A stretch of DNA of 64,000 bases from NCBI GenBank assembly GCA_009663185.1, contig VJZX01000008.1, positions 1 through 64,000 on the forward strand. Reading direction: 5' to 3'. A program made the position numbers and the translations under genes. Below are positions 32,215 through 39,266 of this stretch, in pieces (position 1 is the stretch's first letter; the number at the start of each line of letters is the position of its first letter). The notes beneath the pieces were generated by a model. The model worked only from the letters and a program-made list of their open reading frames with translations, did no database searches and had not been told where the DNA came from. Source of the stretch: Isoptericola halalbus. GTDB lineage: Bacteria > Actinomycetota > Actinomycetes > Actinomycetales > Cellulomonadaceae.

Positions 32215-33449
32215 ACATGGGTGCCCACAGGAGGACGTCGCGCGACATCCGCAGCGAGTCCCGGCTGGATGCCCTCCACGCGGTCCTCGCCGCCGGGGAG
32301 ACCACGCGGAACGAGATCGCGGGGGCCACCGGGCTCAGCCCGGCCACGGTGGCGACCGTCGTCGGCGAGCTGATCGCCGAGGGCATCGTCGCCGAGACGA
32401 AGCTGACCGTCGGCCGGGTGGGCAGGCCCACCGCGACCCTCACGATGAACGCCGCCCGCGGTCGCGTCGTCGGCGTCGACGTCGCCGAGACCTATGTGCG
32501 CGCCGTCATGTTCGACGCCGCGCTCAACCAGGTCGCGTCCGTCGAGGAAACCCGGGACGAGCACGTCATCGACCCCGCCACCGTCCTCGAGGGGATCGGC
32601 AGTGCGCTCGAGAACGTCCTCGAACAGGGCGGCGTCACCCGCGCCGACGTCCTCGGCGTCGGCGTCGCTCTCCCCGGACTCGTCCAGGGCGCATCGGGCG
32701 TGTCCGTCGTCGTGCCGCACTGGAACTGGCACAAGGTCGACCTGGAACGACTGCGAGAACGCGTGGGCCTGCCGCTCATCATCGACAACCCGCTCAAGGT
32801 CATCGCCACCGCCGAGCTCTGGCTCGGCCGCGGCCGGGACTGCTCCAGCATGGTCACCATCAACCTCGGCACCGGCGTCGGCGCCGGGATCGTGCTCGAA
32901 GGTCGCATCCTGCGCGGTGCGACCAACTCTGCCGGCGAGTGGGGCCACTCCCTTCTCGTCCTCGACGGCCGCGAGTGCCGCTGCGGGCGTCGCGGCTGCG
33001 TCGAGGCGTACGTCGGCGCACCCGGCATCCAGCAGACCCTCCGCGAGATCGAGCCGGAACACCCCCTCGCCGACCTCACCATGCAGCGCGACTTCATCAG
33101 CGCCATGGCCGAGGCCGCCGAACGGTCCGACGCCGACCCCGCCGTCCAGCAGACCATCGAGCGCACCGCCTATTACCTCGGGTCGGCGCTCGCGGACCTC
33201 GTGGCGGTCATCAACCCCGAGATCGTCACCCTCACCGGCTGGACCACGTGGGCACTCGGCGAGCACCTGCTGCCCGCGACCCGCGTCCGGCTGGTCGAGC
33301 AGGCACCCGGCCGGGCCGCCGACGACCTGCGCCTCGAGGTCTCGACCGTCCGGGGCAACTCGGTCGCGACGGGCGTCGCAACGATCGCGCTGGAGCGGTT
33401 CCTGACCGACGTCGGGCTCCTGACGACGCGGATCCCGATCGCGCTCTGA
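32211..33449 (+). CDS. ROK-family transcriptional regulator (NagC/XylR type)
   Basis: A 412-residue regulator. An N-terminal winged HTH (TRNEIAGATGLSPATVATVV, about residues 30-50) is followed by a ROK sugar-binding domain. That domain shows NLGTGVGAGIVLEG, NSAGEWGHS and the zinc motif CRCGRRGCVEAY. It is the last gene of the transporter/beta-galactosidase operon, with a GTGA overlap. It probably controls the operon in response to an imported galactoside or its breakdown product. An ATG two codons in (32217) is an alternative start. Confidence 0.92.
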   Translation: MNMGAHRRTSRDIRSESRLDALHAVLAAGETTRNEIAGATGLSPATVATVVGELIAEGIVAETKLTVGRVGRPTATLTMNAARGRVVGVDVAETYVRAVMFDAALNQVASVEETRDEHVIDPATVLEGIGSALENVLEQGGVTRADVLGVGVALPGLVQGASGVSVVVPHWNWHKVDLERLRERVGLPLIIDNPLKVIATAELWLGRGRDCSSMVTINLGTGVGAGIVLEGRILRGATNSAGEWGHSLLVLDGRECRCGRRGCVEAYVGAPGIQQTLREIEPEHPLADLTMQRDFISAMAEAAERSDADPAVQQTIERTAYYLGSALADLVAVINPEIVTLTGWTTWALGEHLLPATRVRLVEQAPGRAADDLRLEVSTVRGNSVATGVATIALERFLTDVGLLTTRIPIAL

Positions 33450-33462
33450 CGGCCGACCGCGG

Positions 33463-34548
33463 TCACAGACCGGTCGGTGCCAGCAGGAGACGGGCAAGGA
33501 TCGTGGCCACCACGCTGGAGGCGATGGTGACCGTGCGCGCGAAGGTGCCCTCGTCGAAGGGCCATGCCTGGATGCGTTCGGCCCGCTTCTCGAGGCTCTC
33601 GGCGGCGTTGAGCAACCCGACCTGCTGCTGCAGGACGTCCAGCGTCGGGCTCTGCCCGACGGGCCGGTAGGCCTCCTCGTACAGCCTCCGCGCGCGGTCG
33701 AGCTCCCTGCGCTTCAGGGTCACCATCTGTCGGTGCAATCCACGCAGGGAGAGGAAGAAGAGCACGATGCCGGCCAGCAGGACCACCACGGTCACGAGCA
33801 CCGACGGCAGATCGGCGGAGCTTGCGAGAGCCAGCGGCGTGAACGCCCCCAGCAGCGTCCAGAACCCCGTGAAGGCCAGCGACCCGATCGCCTGAAGCCC
33901 CAGGGTGCGATCGCCGCGGTACTCGGTCAGGGTCAGCTGACCTCGCCCGAGACGGTGCAGGCCGAGCTGCAAGGTGGCGTAGACCCACACCGCGGTGGAC
34001 ATGGGAACCCCGATGACCAGCCAGGTGAGGCCCTGGATCACCGCCCCGACCGGCTCGCCGGCCAGCGCTTCGTCCAGCGGCAGGAGGAGACCGACCGTCA
34101 CCGTCAGGATTACCGGGGTCGCGATGCTGTCCATCCCGCGGAAGAGGCGCTCCACGTCGGGCAGATCCTCCTCCACCACACCGACGAGCGCCGGCCGAAG
34201 CCGCCCGAGACCGTCACTGATCCGGGCCGCGCCCCACAACGACAGCAGGATCGCGAACGAGGTCGCTACCCGATTCACGACCTCCCACGACCGGTCGGTG
34301 ACCGGGGTCCATCCGAAGGCTTCCGCGCCGAGCACGGCCACCAGGTTCAGCCAGGGCACGAGCGCCCAGACCAGCATCCACGCCAGCCGCCGCCCGGGCA
34401 GCGCGTCCAGGATCCGCTCAGTGAGCGGCCGTGTGGCGGAACCGCTGACGGGCGCCTCGCCCGGCGCAGTGAGGGGGGCCCGCACCGCCCCAGCGGCGAG
34501 GTGAGCGCGGCGAACCTGAGGCGCCTGCGCCGCGTTGCGATGTGTCAT
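33463..34548 (-). CDS. Uncharacterised integral membrane protein
   Basis: A 361-residue protein with five to six hydrophobic helices. They include AWMLVWALVPWLNLVAVLGA, TPVILTVTVGLLLPL, LTWLVIGVPMSTAVWVYATL, a pair near residues 225-275 and a C-terminal VVATILARLLL. A charged region (MVTLKRRELDRARRLYEEAY) between the last helices is probably cytosolic and coiled. No family was recognised. The ATG at 34548 was chosen; the frame is open to 34758 but that extension is Arg/Pro-rich and overlaps the dgoD end. It is convergent with the ROK gene, only 13 bases apart. Confidence 0.72.
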   Translation of the reverse strand: MTHRNAAQAPQVRRAHLAAGAVRAPLTAPGEAPVSGSATRPLTERILDALPGRRLAWMLVWALVPWLNLVAVLGAEAFGWTPVTDRSWEVVNRVATSFAILLSLWGAARISDGLGRLRPALVGVVEEDLPDVERLFRGMDSIATPVILTVTVGLLLPLDEALAGEPVGAVIQGLTWLVIGVPMSTAVWVYATLQLGLHRLGRGQLTLTEYRGDRTLGLQAIGSLAFTGFWTLLGAFTPLALASSADLPSVLVTVVVLLAGIVLFFLSLRGLHRQMVTLKRRELDRARRLYEEAYRPVGQSPTLDVLQQQVGLLNAAESLEKRAERIQAWPFDEGTFARTVTIASSVVATILARLLLAPTGL

Positions 34549-34696
34549 CACGACCGCCCTGCCCTCGCGGCGAGCCGAGCAACGACCCGTCTCCCTGGGA
34601 AGCCTAGGCCGCCTCCGCGAGGTGCGCCTACCCCGTGGTGTGTGGGTGTTCGCTCCAGTCGAGGGCGGCGGGCGATTCGGCGGTTCGCGGCCACGC

Positions 34697-35845
34697 TCAC
34701 CATTCAGCAAACGATCCGTCGGGGTGCCGCCAGACCGGGTTGCGCCAGCGATGGCCATCCGCTGCGCGCTCGCGGACGTAGGCCTCGTTCACCTCGATCC
34801 CGAGCCCCGGTCCTTGCGGGATGGACACGGAGCCGTGCTCGTAGTCGAAGACCGACGGGTCGGTGAGGTAGTCGAGCAGGTCGTTGGACGTGTTGTAGTG
34901 GATGCCCAGGCTTTGCTCCTGGATCACCGCGTTGTAGGCGACGGCGTCCAGCTGCAGGCAGGCAGCCAGCGCGATGGGTCCGAGCGGGCAGTGCGGCGCC
35001 ACCGCGATGTCATAGGCCTCGGCCATCGAGGCGATCTTGCGCACCTCGGTGATGCCTCCCGCATGAGACAGGTCCGGCTGGACGATGTCGACGACGCCGG
35101 AGGTGATGAGGTCCTTGAAGTCCCAGCGGGAGTAGAGGCGCTCCCCCAGCGCGATCGGGGTCGAAGATGCACGGAGGAGGTCGGCGATGCCGTCGACATG
35201 CTCGGAGAGCACAGGCTCCTCGACGAACATCAGGTGGTACGGCCGCAGGGCGTCCAGGAGCACGCGAGCCATCGGCCGGTGCACGCGGCCGTGGAAGTCG
35301 ATGCCGATGCCGATGTTCGGCCCGACCGCGTCGCGCACGGCGGCGACGTTGGCGACGACCTTCTCGACCTTGTCGCGGGTGTCGACGTACTGCAGCTCCT
35401 CGGGCCCGTTCATCTTGACCGCCGAGAAGCCACGGCCGACGGCTTGCGACGCGGCTGCAGCGGTCTCCGCCGGGCGGTCGCCCCCGATCCAGGAGTACAC
35501 CTTGATCCGGTCGCGCACCCGTCCACCTAGGAGGTCGTGCACGGGTGCTCCCAAGGACTTGCCCTTGATGTCCCACAGAGCCTGATCGATGCCGGCCAGA
35601 GCGCTCATGTGGACTCCCCCGCCGCGGTAGAAGCCGGCGCGATACAGCACGGTCCAATGATCCTCGATCCGGCGCGGGTCCTGGCCGACGAGGTAGTCGG
35701 AGAGCTCCTCGACGGCAGCGGCGACGGTCGCCGCCCGACCTTCGAGCACCGGCTCCCCCCACCCGTCGATGCCGGCGTCGGTCTCGATCTTGAGGAAGAG
35801 CCACCGGGGCGGGACGACGAACGTCGTCAGCGACGTGATCTTCAC
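34697..35845 (-). CDS. dgoD: D-galactonate dehydratase
   Basis: A 382-residue mandelate racemase/enolase-superfamily enzyme that dehydrates D-galactonate to 2-dehydro-3-deoxy-D-galactonate. Both catalytic histidines fall at the numbers known for E. coli DgoD: His185 in IDFHGRVH and His285 in APHCPLGP. Metal-ligand acids are in the DFHGR, FVEEP and LGERLYSRWDF motifs. The GTG at 35845 has GAGAGG upstream and gives exactly the E. coli length. It is the last gene of a dgoK-dgoA-dgoD set that lacks a transporter gene. Confidence 0.95.
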   Translation of the reverse strand: MKITSLTTFVVPPRWLFLKIETDAGIDGWGEPVLEGRAATVAAAVEELSDYLVGQDPRRIEDHWTVLYRAGFYRGGGVHMSALAGIDQALWDIKGKSLGAPVHDLLGGRVRDRIKVYSWIGGDRPAETAAAASQAVGRGFSAVKMNGPEELQYVDTRDKVEKVVANVAAVRDAVGPNIGIGIDFHGRVHRPMARVLLDALRPYHLMFVEEPVLSEHVDGIADLLRASSTPIALGERLYSRWDFKDLITSGVVDIVQPDLSHAGGITEVRKIASMAEAYDIAVAPHCPLGPIALAACLQLDAVAYNAVIQEQSLGIHYNTSNDLLDYLTDPSVFDYEHGSVSIPQGPGLGIEVNEAYVRERAADGHRWRNPVWRHPDGSFAEW

Positions 35846-35918
35846 TGGGTACCTCTCAGCTTCGTTGCTCGATGGGTGGGTCGGGACGACGACACCGCCG
35901 GTGCGATGTGCCGGCGCC

Positions 35919-36533
35919 CTACATGATGGTGGCGGTCCACGCCCGGACGAGCTCAGCGGCCCTCCGGTGGACCACGTCCGGCGGGTCTCCCGGCCGGTAG
36001 AGGGAGGTGCCGATGCCTGCTCCGGAAGCTCCGGCCGCCGCCCACGAGCCCAGGTTCCCGGCGTCCACACCGCCGACTGGCACCATCTGCGTGCCGGTCG
36101 GCAGGACGCCTGCCCACGCCCGCATGCCAGAGATGCCGATCGAGTCGGCGGGGAAGAGCTTGATCGCACGAGCGCCGGCGTCCACGGCGACAAACGCCTC
36201 CGACGGCGTGGCGGCCCCCGGGTAGCTCTCGAGGCCGAGCCGGACGGCCTCCGAGACGACGGACGCCTTGGTGTTGGGGGACACGATCATGCGGGCGCCC
36301 GCGTCAGCGGCGCGGTGGACGTCGTCGGGTGTCAGGACCGTGCCGGCACCGACCCGATACCCCGCCGGCAGCTCCCGACAGATCCGTCGGATGGACTCGA
36401 GCGGGTCAGGCGAGTTGAGCGGCACCTCCACGGCGTCGAACCCGGCCTCCCATACCGCGGAGGCGACGGCGACGACGTGCGCGGGCGTCACGCCACGGAG
36501 GATGGCGATCAGCCCGGCTTCATGGATGGTCAT
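35919..36533 (-). CDS. dgoA: 2-dehydro-3-deoxy-6-phosphogalactonate aldolase
   Basis: A 204-residue TIM-barrel class I aldolase of the KDPG/KDPGal family. It splits KDPGal into pyruvate and glyceraldehyde 3-phosphate. The Schiff-base lysine is Lys125 in RAIKLFPADS, and the general-acid region is FDAVEVPLNSPDP. The family Gly-rich phosphate site (VPVGGVDAGN and GIGTSLYRPGD) is complete. The ATG at 36533 overlaps the end of dgoK by 14 bases, so the two are coupled. It is separate from dgoD, not fused as dgoA/dgoD were once annotated in E. coli. Confidence 0.94.
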   Translation of the reverse strand: MTIHEAGLIAILRGVTPAHVVAVASAVWEAGFDAVEVPLNSPDPLESIRRICRELPAGYRVGAGTVLTPDDVHRAADAGARMIVSPNTKASVVSEAVRLGLESYPGAATPSEAFVAVDAGARAIKLFPADSIGISGMRAWAGVLPTGTQMVPVGGVDAGNLGSWAAAGASGAGIGTSLYRPGDPPDVVHRRAAELVRAWTATIM

Positions 36534-37539
36534 GACGCAGCTCCTCTCCCGCCGGGGCTCCCCCGGCGCCAGGGTCGGGCACCAGCGCGGCCCCGACGGC
36601 GACGTGCCAGAGCCCGAGCGCCGCGGCGTCCTCGTGGACGGTCCGGACGTCGACGCCGCCTCGCTCGAGCGCGAAGCGGTAGCGGTGCGCTGTCGTGGGT
36701 GAGCCGCAGACCGCGACGGTTCCGAGTGACGCGGTGCGCAGGGCGTGGCGGGTCTCGTGCCCGATGAGCAGGCCTGAGAGATAGTCGCCCACGTCGGGCG
36801 CCGCGAGCCGCCCCGCGAGGACCCGAGCACGAGCAGTGAACAGGAGGCTCAGCAGCCCCCGCTGGTCGCCGTACGCCGCCTCGGCCTCGAGCCCGCGGAC
36901 AAAGGCGTCGGTCACGTCGGAGGACGACGTGGGGGTCGCGAGGCGAGCGAGGATGCTGTCGCCCATGAGCAAGCCGTACAGCTCGCCCGTCATGGCGGTG
37001 ACGAAGCCCGTGACGTGGTCGCCGTCGAGATCGACCCACTTGGAGTGCGTCCCAGGAAGCACGACGGTGGCAGCCGGGTCGGACATCGACGCCAGGGTCC
37101 CGATCAGCTGCACCTCCTCGCCTCGCATGAAGTCCGGCTCCGGACCGACGCTTCGCAGGCCGGGCACGAAGTGCACGGTCCCGATGGAGCTGCGGACGTG
37201 CACGAGCCCCCGTGCCACGGCGGAGAGCGGGGAGGGGACGTCTAGGTAGCCGACCTCCTGCCATCCCTGCGCCGCGCCCATCATGCCGGCGCACAGCACG
37301 GGCATCCCCGCGCGTCGTCGGAGCCACCTCCCGCACGCGGCGACGAGCGCCTTCTCGAACACCACGGAGGCTCGCACGCGCTGCCGCTCGGCTCGCCTGG
37401 AGAGAGCGAGCGCACCGTCCGTGCCACGGACGCGCTCGAGGATCCGACCTTCCCTGTCCAGGAGCCATGCCCGGAATGCGCTCGTGCCCCAGTCGACGGC
37501 CACGAGTGACCCCGCGTTCCCCGTTGCGTCGCCCGGCAT
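36520..37539 (-). CDS. dgoK: 2-dehydro-3-deoxygalactonokinase
   Basis: A 339-residue sugar kinase of the DgoK family that phosphorylates 2-dehydro-3-deoxy-D-galactonate at position 6. Visible motifs are the N-terminal phosphate loop VAVDWGTSAFRAWLLD, CAGMMGAAQGWQEVGYLDVP, VVLPGTHSKWV and FVTAMTGELYGLL. It is somewhat longer than E. coli DgoK because of inserts near residues 45-75 and an acidic/Gly-rich tail. It is the first gene of the dgo operon and is divergent from an IclR regulator, with a palindrome between the two. Confidence 0.93.
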   Translation of the reverse strand: MPGDATGNAGSLVAVDWGTSAFRAWLLDREGRILERVRGTDGALALSRRAERQRVRASVVFEKALVAACGRWLRRRAGMPVLCAGMMGAAQGWQEVGYLDVPSPLSAVARGLVHVRSSIGTVHFVPGLRSVGPEPDFMRGEEVQLIGTLASMSDPAATVVLPGTHSKWVDLDGDHVTGFVTAMTGELYGLLMGDSILARLATPTSSSDVTDAFVRGLEAEAAYGDQRGLLSLLFTARARVLAGRLAAPDVGDYLSGLLIGHETRHALRTASLGTVAVCGSPTTAHRYRFALERGGVDVRTVHEDAAALGLWHVAVGAALVPDPGAGGAPAGEELRHDHP

Positions 37540-37581
37540 GTCGCTAACGCTATGGCGCAGCTCCCGGTGGTCCGGCCTTGC

Positions 37582-37596
37582 TCCCGATTATCGGGA
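37582..37596. promoter_or_regulatory. 15-bp perfect palindrome, operator candidate for the IclR-type regulator
   Basis: TCCCGAT-T-ATCGGGA lies in the 69-base gap between dgoK and the divergent IclR-family gene, 13 bases before the regulator start. Position, symmetry and AT-rich centre suit an autoregulatory operator that also controls the dgo operon. Confidence 0.5.
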
Positions 37597-37608
37597 TAGC
37601 GTGCAGGC

Positions 37609-38397
37609 ATGCTGCCCGCCGTGAATGCCGAGGGCATCGTGCCGCCCGGGACCCAGACGCTCGCCCGCGGGCTCGCCGTGGTCCGCGCGGTGGCGCTCGG
37701 CCATGCCCGCCTTCGCGAGATCACCGGCGCGACGGGGATCGGGCGCTCGACGGCGCACCGGCTCCTCCAGTTTCTCGTCGCCGCGGGCTACCTGCGGCGC
37801 CTGCCCGACAGTTCCTACGCGCTGGGTCCAGCGCTCATCGAGCTCGGGCACCAGGCGCTCGCGGAGAACCCACTGACGGCCGCGGCTGCGCCTGAGCTCG
37901 GACGACTTGCCGAGCGAGTCAAGGACACGGTCCACCTGGCCGTCGAAGACCGCGAGCAGGTCCTCTACCTGGACAAGATCTCCGGCACGCGCGGTGCCGA
38001 GATGCGCTCGCGCGTCGGACAGCGGATGCCGCTCACGCGTACCGGCATCGGAAAGGCACTGCTCCTGGACAGTCGCGAACGCTGGCGCAGCCGGTTCGTC
38101 GCGGACCGGCGCACGGTCGCGGCGGACGGTGAAGCGGCCGACGTCCTCGACGCCGACGCGTTCGTCGACGTCATGCGGGTGTCGGCGCGACGTGGCGTCG
38201 CCTTCGACCTGGAGGAGAACGAGCCCGGAATCCTATGTGTGGCAGCGCCGGTCCGCGACGTGTCGGGTTCGATCGTCGCCGCTCTCAGCGTCTCCGCGAC
38301 GCGTCCCTACATGCCGCCAGAACGGGTCGAGGCGCTCGTACCGGTAGTGCTCGACACGGCACGGCGCATCTCGGCGGCGATGGGGCGTCGCCCTTGA
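37609..38397 (+). CDS. IclR-family transcriptional regulator of the dgo genes
   Basis: A 262-residue regulator. An N-terminal winged HTH (ARGLAVVRAVALGHARLREI, then GRSTAHRLLQFLVAAGYLRR) is followed by an IclR effector domain with HLAVEDREQVLYLDKISGT, MPLTRTGIGKALL and a C-terminal GSIVAALSVSATRPYM. It is divergent from dgoK-dgoA-dgoD and probably senses D-galactonate or the deoxy-keto acid. The start at 37609 has only a weak ribosome-binding site, and transcripts may have a very short leader. GTG codons nearby cannot be excluded as starts. Confidence 0.9.
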   Translation: MLPAVNAEGIVPPGTQTLARGLAVVRAVALGHARLREITGATGIGRSTAHRLLQFLVAAGYLRRLPDSSYALGPALIELGHQALAENPLTAAAAPELGRLAERVKDTVHLAVEDREQVLYLDKISGTRGAEMRSRVGQRMPLTRTGIGKALLLDSRERWRSRFVADRRTVAADGEAADVLDADAFVDVMRVSARRGVAFDLEENEPGILCVAAPVRDVSGSIVAALSVSATRPYMPPERVEALVPVVLDTARRISAAMGRRP

Positions 38398-38734
38398 GCG
38401 TGCCCCCGGGAGGAACCGCGGCGCCACGGCTCGTCCCCAGACTGCGAACCGAAGCCGTGACGTCGCGGGCGCGGGTCGAGACATGGCCGCCGCCACGACG
38501 CCGGGCCCCGGAGGACGGGGGATCCTCCAACACGTGGGGGATCAACCCCATCAACCGGCGATCTTTCGCACGCGATTCTTCGCACGCGGCTCGGCTCACG
38601 ACCGGCCGCGCCTGGTCTACCTGCCGAGGCGACGAAGTGCAGCACCTGGCGACCGCGCTACACCACTCTGCGGGACTCAACTAGAACTGGGCAGCGTCCC
38701 AGCCTCAACCAGCGACGAACCATGACCACCAAGC

Positions 38735-38790
38735 GGGTCAATTTTCGACCGTCGACAAGGGGTCAAGACTCAGGCGGCGTTGACCAGCTC
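38735..38790. mobile_element. Possible relict end of an IS21-type insertion sequence
   Basis: The stretch contains GGGTCAATTTTCGACCGTCG followed by GGGGTCAAGACTCAGGCGGC and GTTGACCA. Repeated GGTCAA-type motifs that alternate with T-rich and CGTCG blocks are typical of IS21-family ends. No istA or istB reading frame is left beside it. The call rests on pattern memory, not on alignment. Confidence 0.3.
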
Positions 38791-38907
38791 CCCACCGACT
38801 GCTCGGACATCCTTCGCCCGACGCGCCACCTCAGCGACGCTCACCTCACTGGCCAGATCGACATCGATCCGGGTCTGCTCGGCCCGCACGCCCGACCGTC
38901 GTACCAT
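38770..38907 (-). CDS. Possible 45-residue hypothetical protein or relict frame
   Basis: The minus-strand ATG at 38907 has GAAGGAG ten bases upstream. The frame reads RAEQTRIDVDLASEVSVAEV followed by ARRAKDVRAVGGELVNAA, with helical, protein-like composition. It overlaps the putative insertion-sequence end and no family was recognised. It may be a small gene or the remaining 3' end of a deleted one, since the frame continues open upstream to 39129. Confidence 0.22.
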   Translation of the reverse strand: MVRRSGVRAEQTRIDVDLASEVSVAEVARRAKDVRAVGGELVNAA

Positions 38908-39220
38908 GAACGATCGAACTCCTTCGCAGGTCAGACGCGCAAACTGCGGGTCCTGCCACACACTCTGACCCGCAGCGCCACGGCCTCTCGGGAACGTTGA
39001 CGGGGCTCGGCAAGCCGCGACGACCCCGGTGACAAGCGGGCGAGAGGTCCTCGCCCGCGGCAGCGCGCCTCGACGAGTACGCCGTCGTGTCCCGCGCATG
39101 CGCTGGGACCGAGCGTGCGCGTGCGGCAAGTTTTCACCCGCACGGCCTATAGCGCTCTCACGCGAGCGTCCATACGTTTTGAGGCCACAGGGGACGCTTA
39201 CCCACCCCTTTTGAAGGAGC

Positions 39221-39240
39221 GACTTCTCACGTGGGAAGTC
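39221..39240. promoter_or_regulatory. 20-bp near-perfect palindrome before the coiled-coil protein gene
   Basis: GACTTCTCAC followed by GTGGGAAGTC is symmetric except for one position and has a CACGTG centre. It sits 26 bases before the ATG. Two similar blocks, CTTTTGAAGGAG and CTTTTGAGGAG, flank it at about 39209 and 39249. It may be an operator or a 5'-leader hairpin. Confidence 0.38.
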
Positions 39241-39266
39241 TCTCGCACTTTTGAGGAGACGCTCTC

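Larger units (their letters stand above)
38398..39220. other. Long noncoding stretch with insertion-sequence debris
   Basis: No intact gene is seen. Codon structure is poor in all frames except a short minus-strand frame (38770-38907), described separately. A segment at 38735-38790 resembles the terminal repeats of IS21-type elements. The last ~80 bases are AT-richer and carry promoter-like sequence (a TATAGC at about 39146) ahead of the coiled-coil protein gene. Confidence 0.4.

Noticed and set aside
38398-39266. Search for a CRISPR array or a small RNA in the gene-free stretch
   Set aside because: No regularly spaced repeats and no convincing structured RNA pattern were seen.
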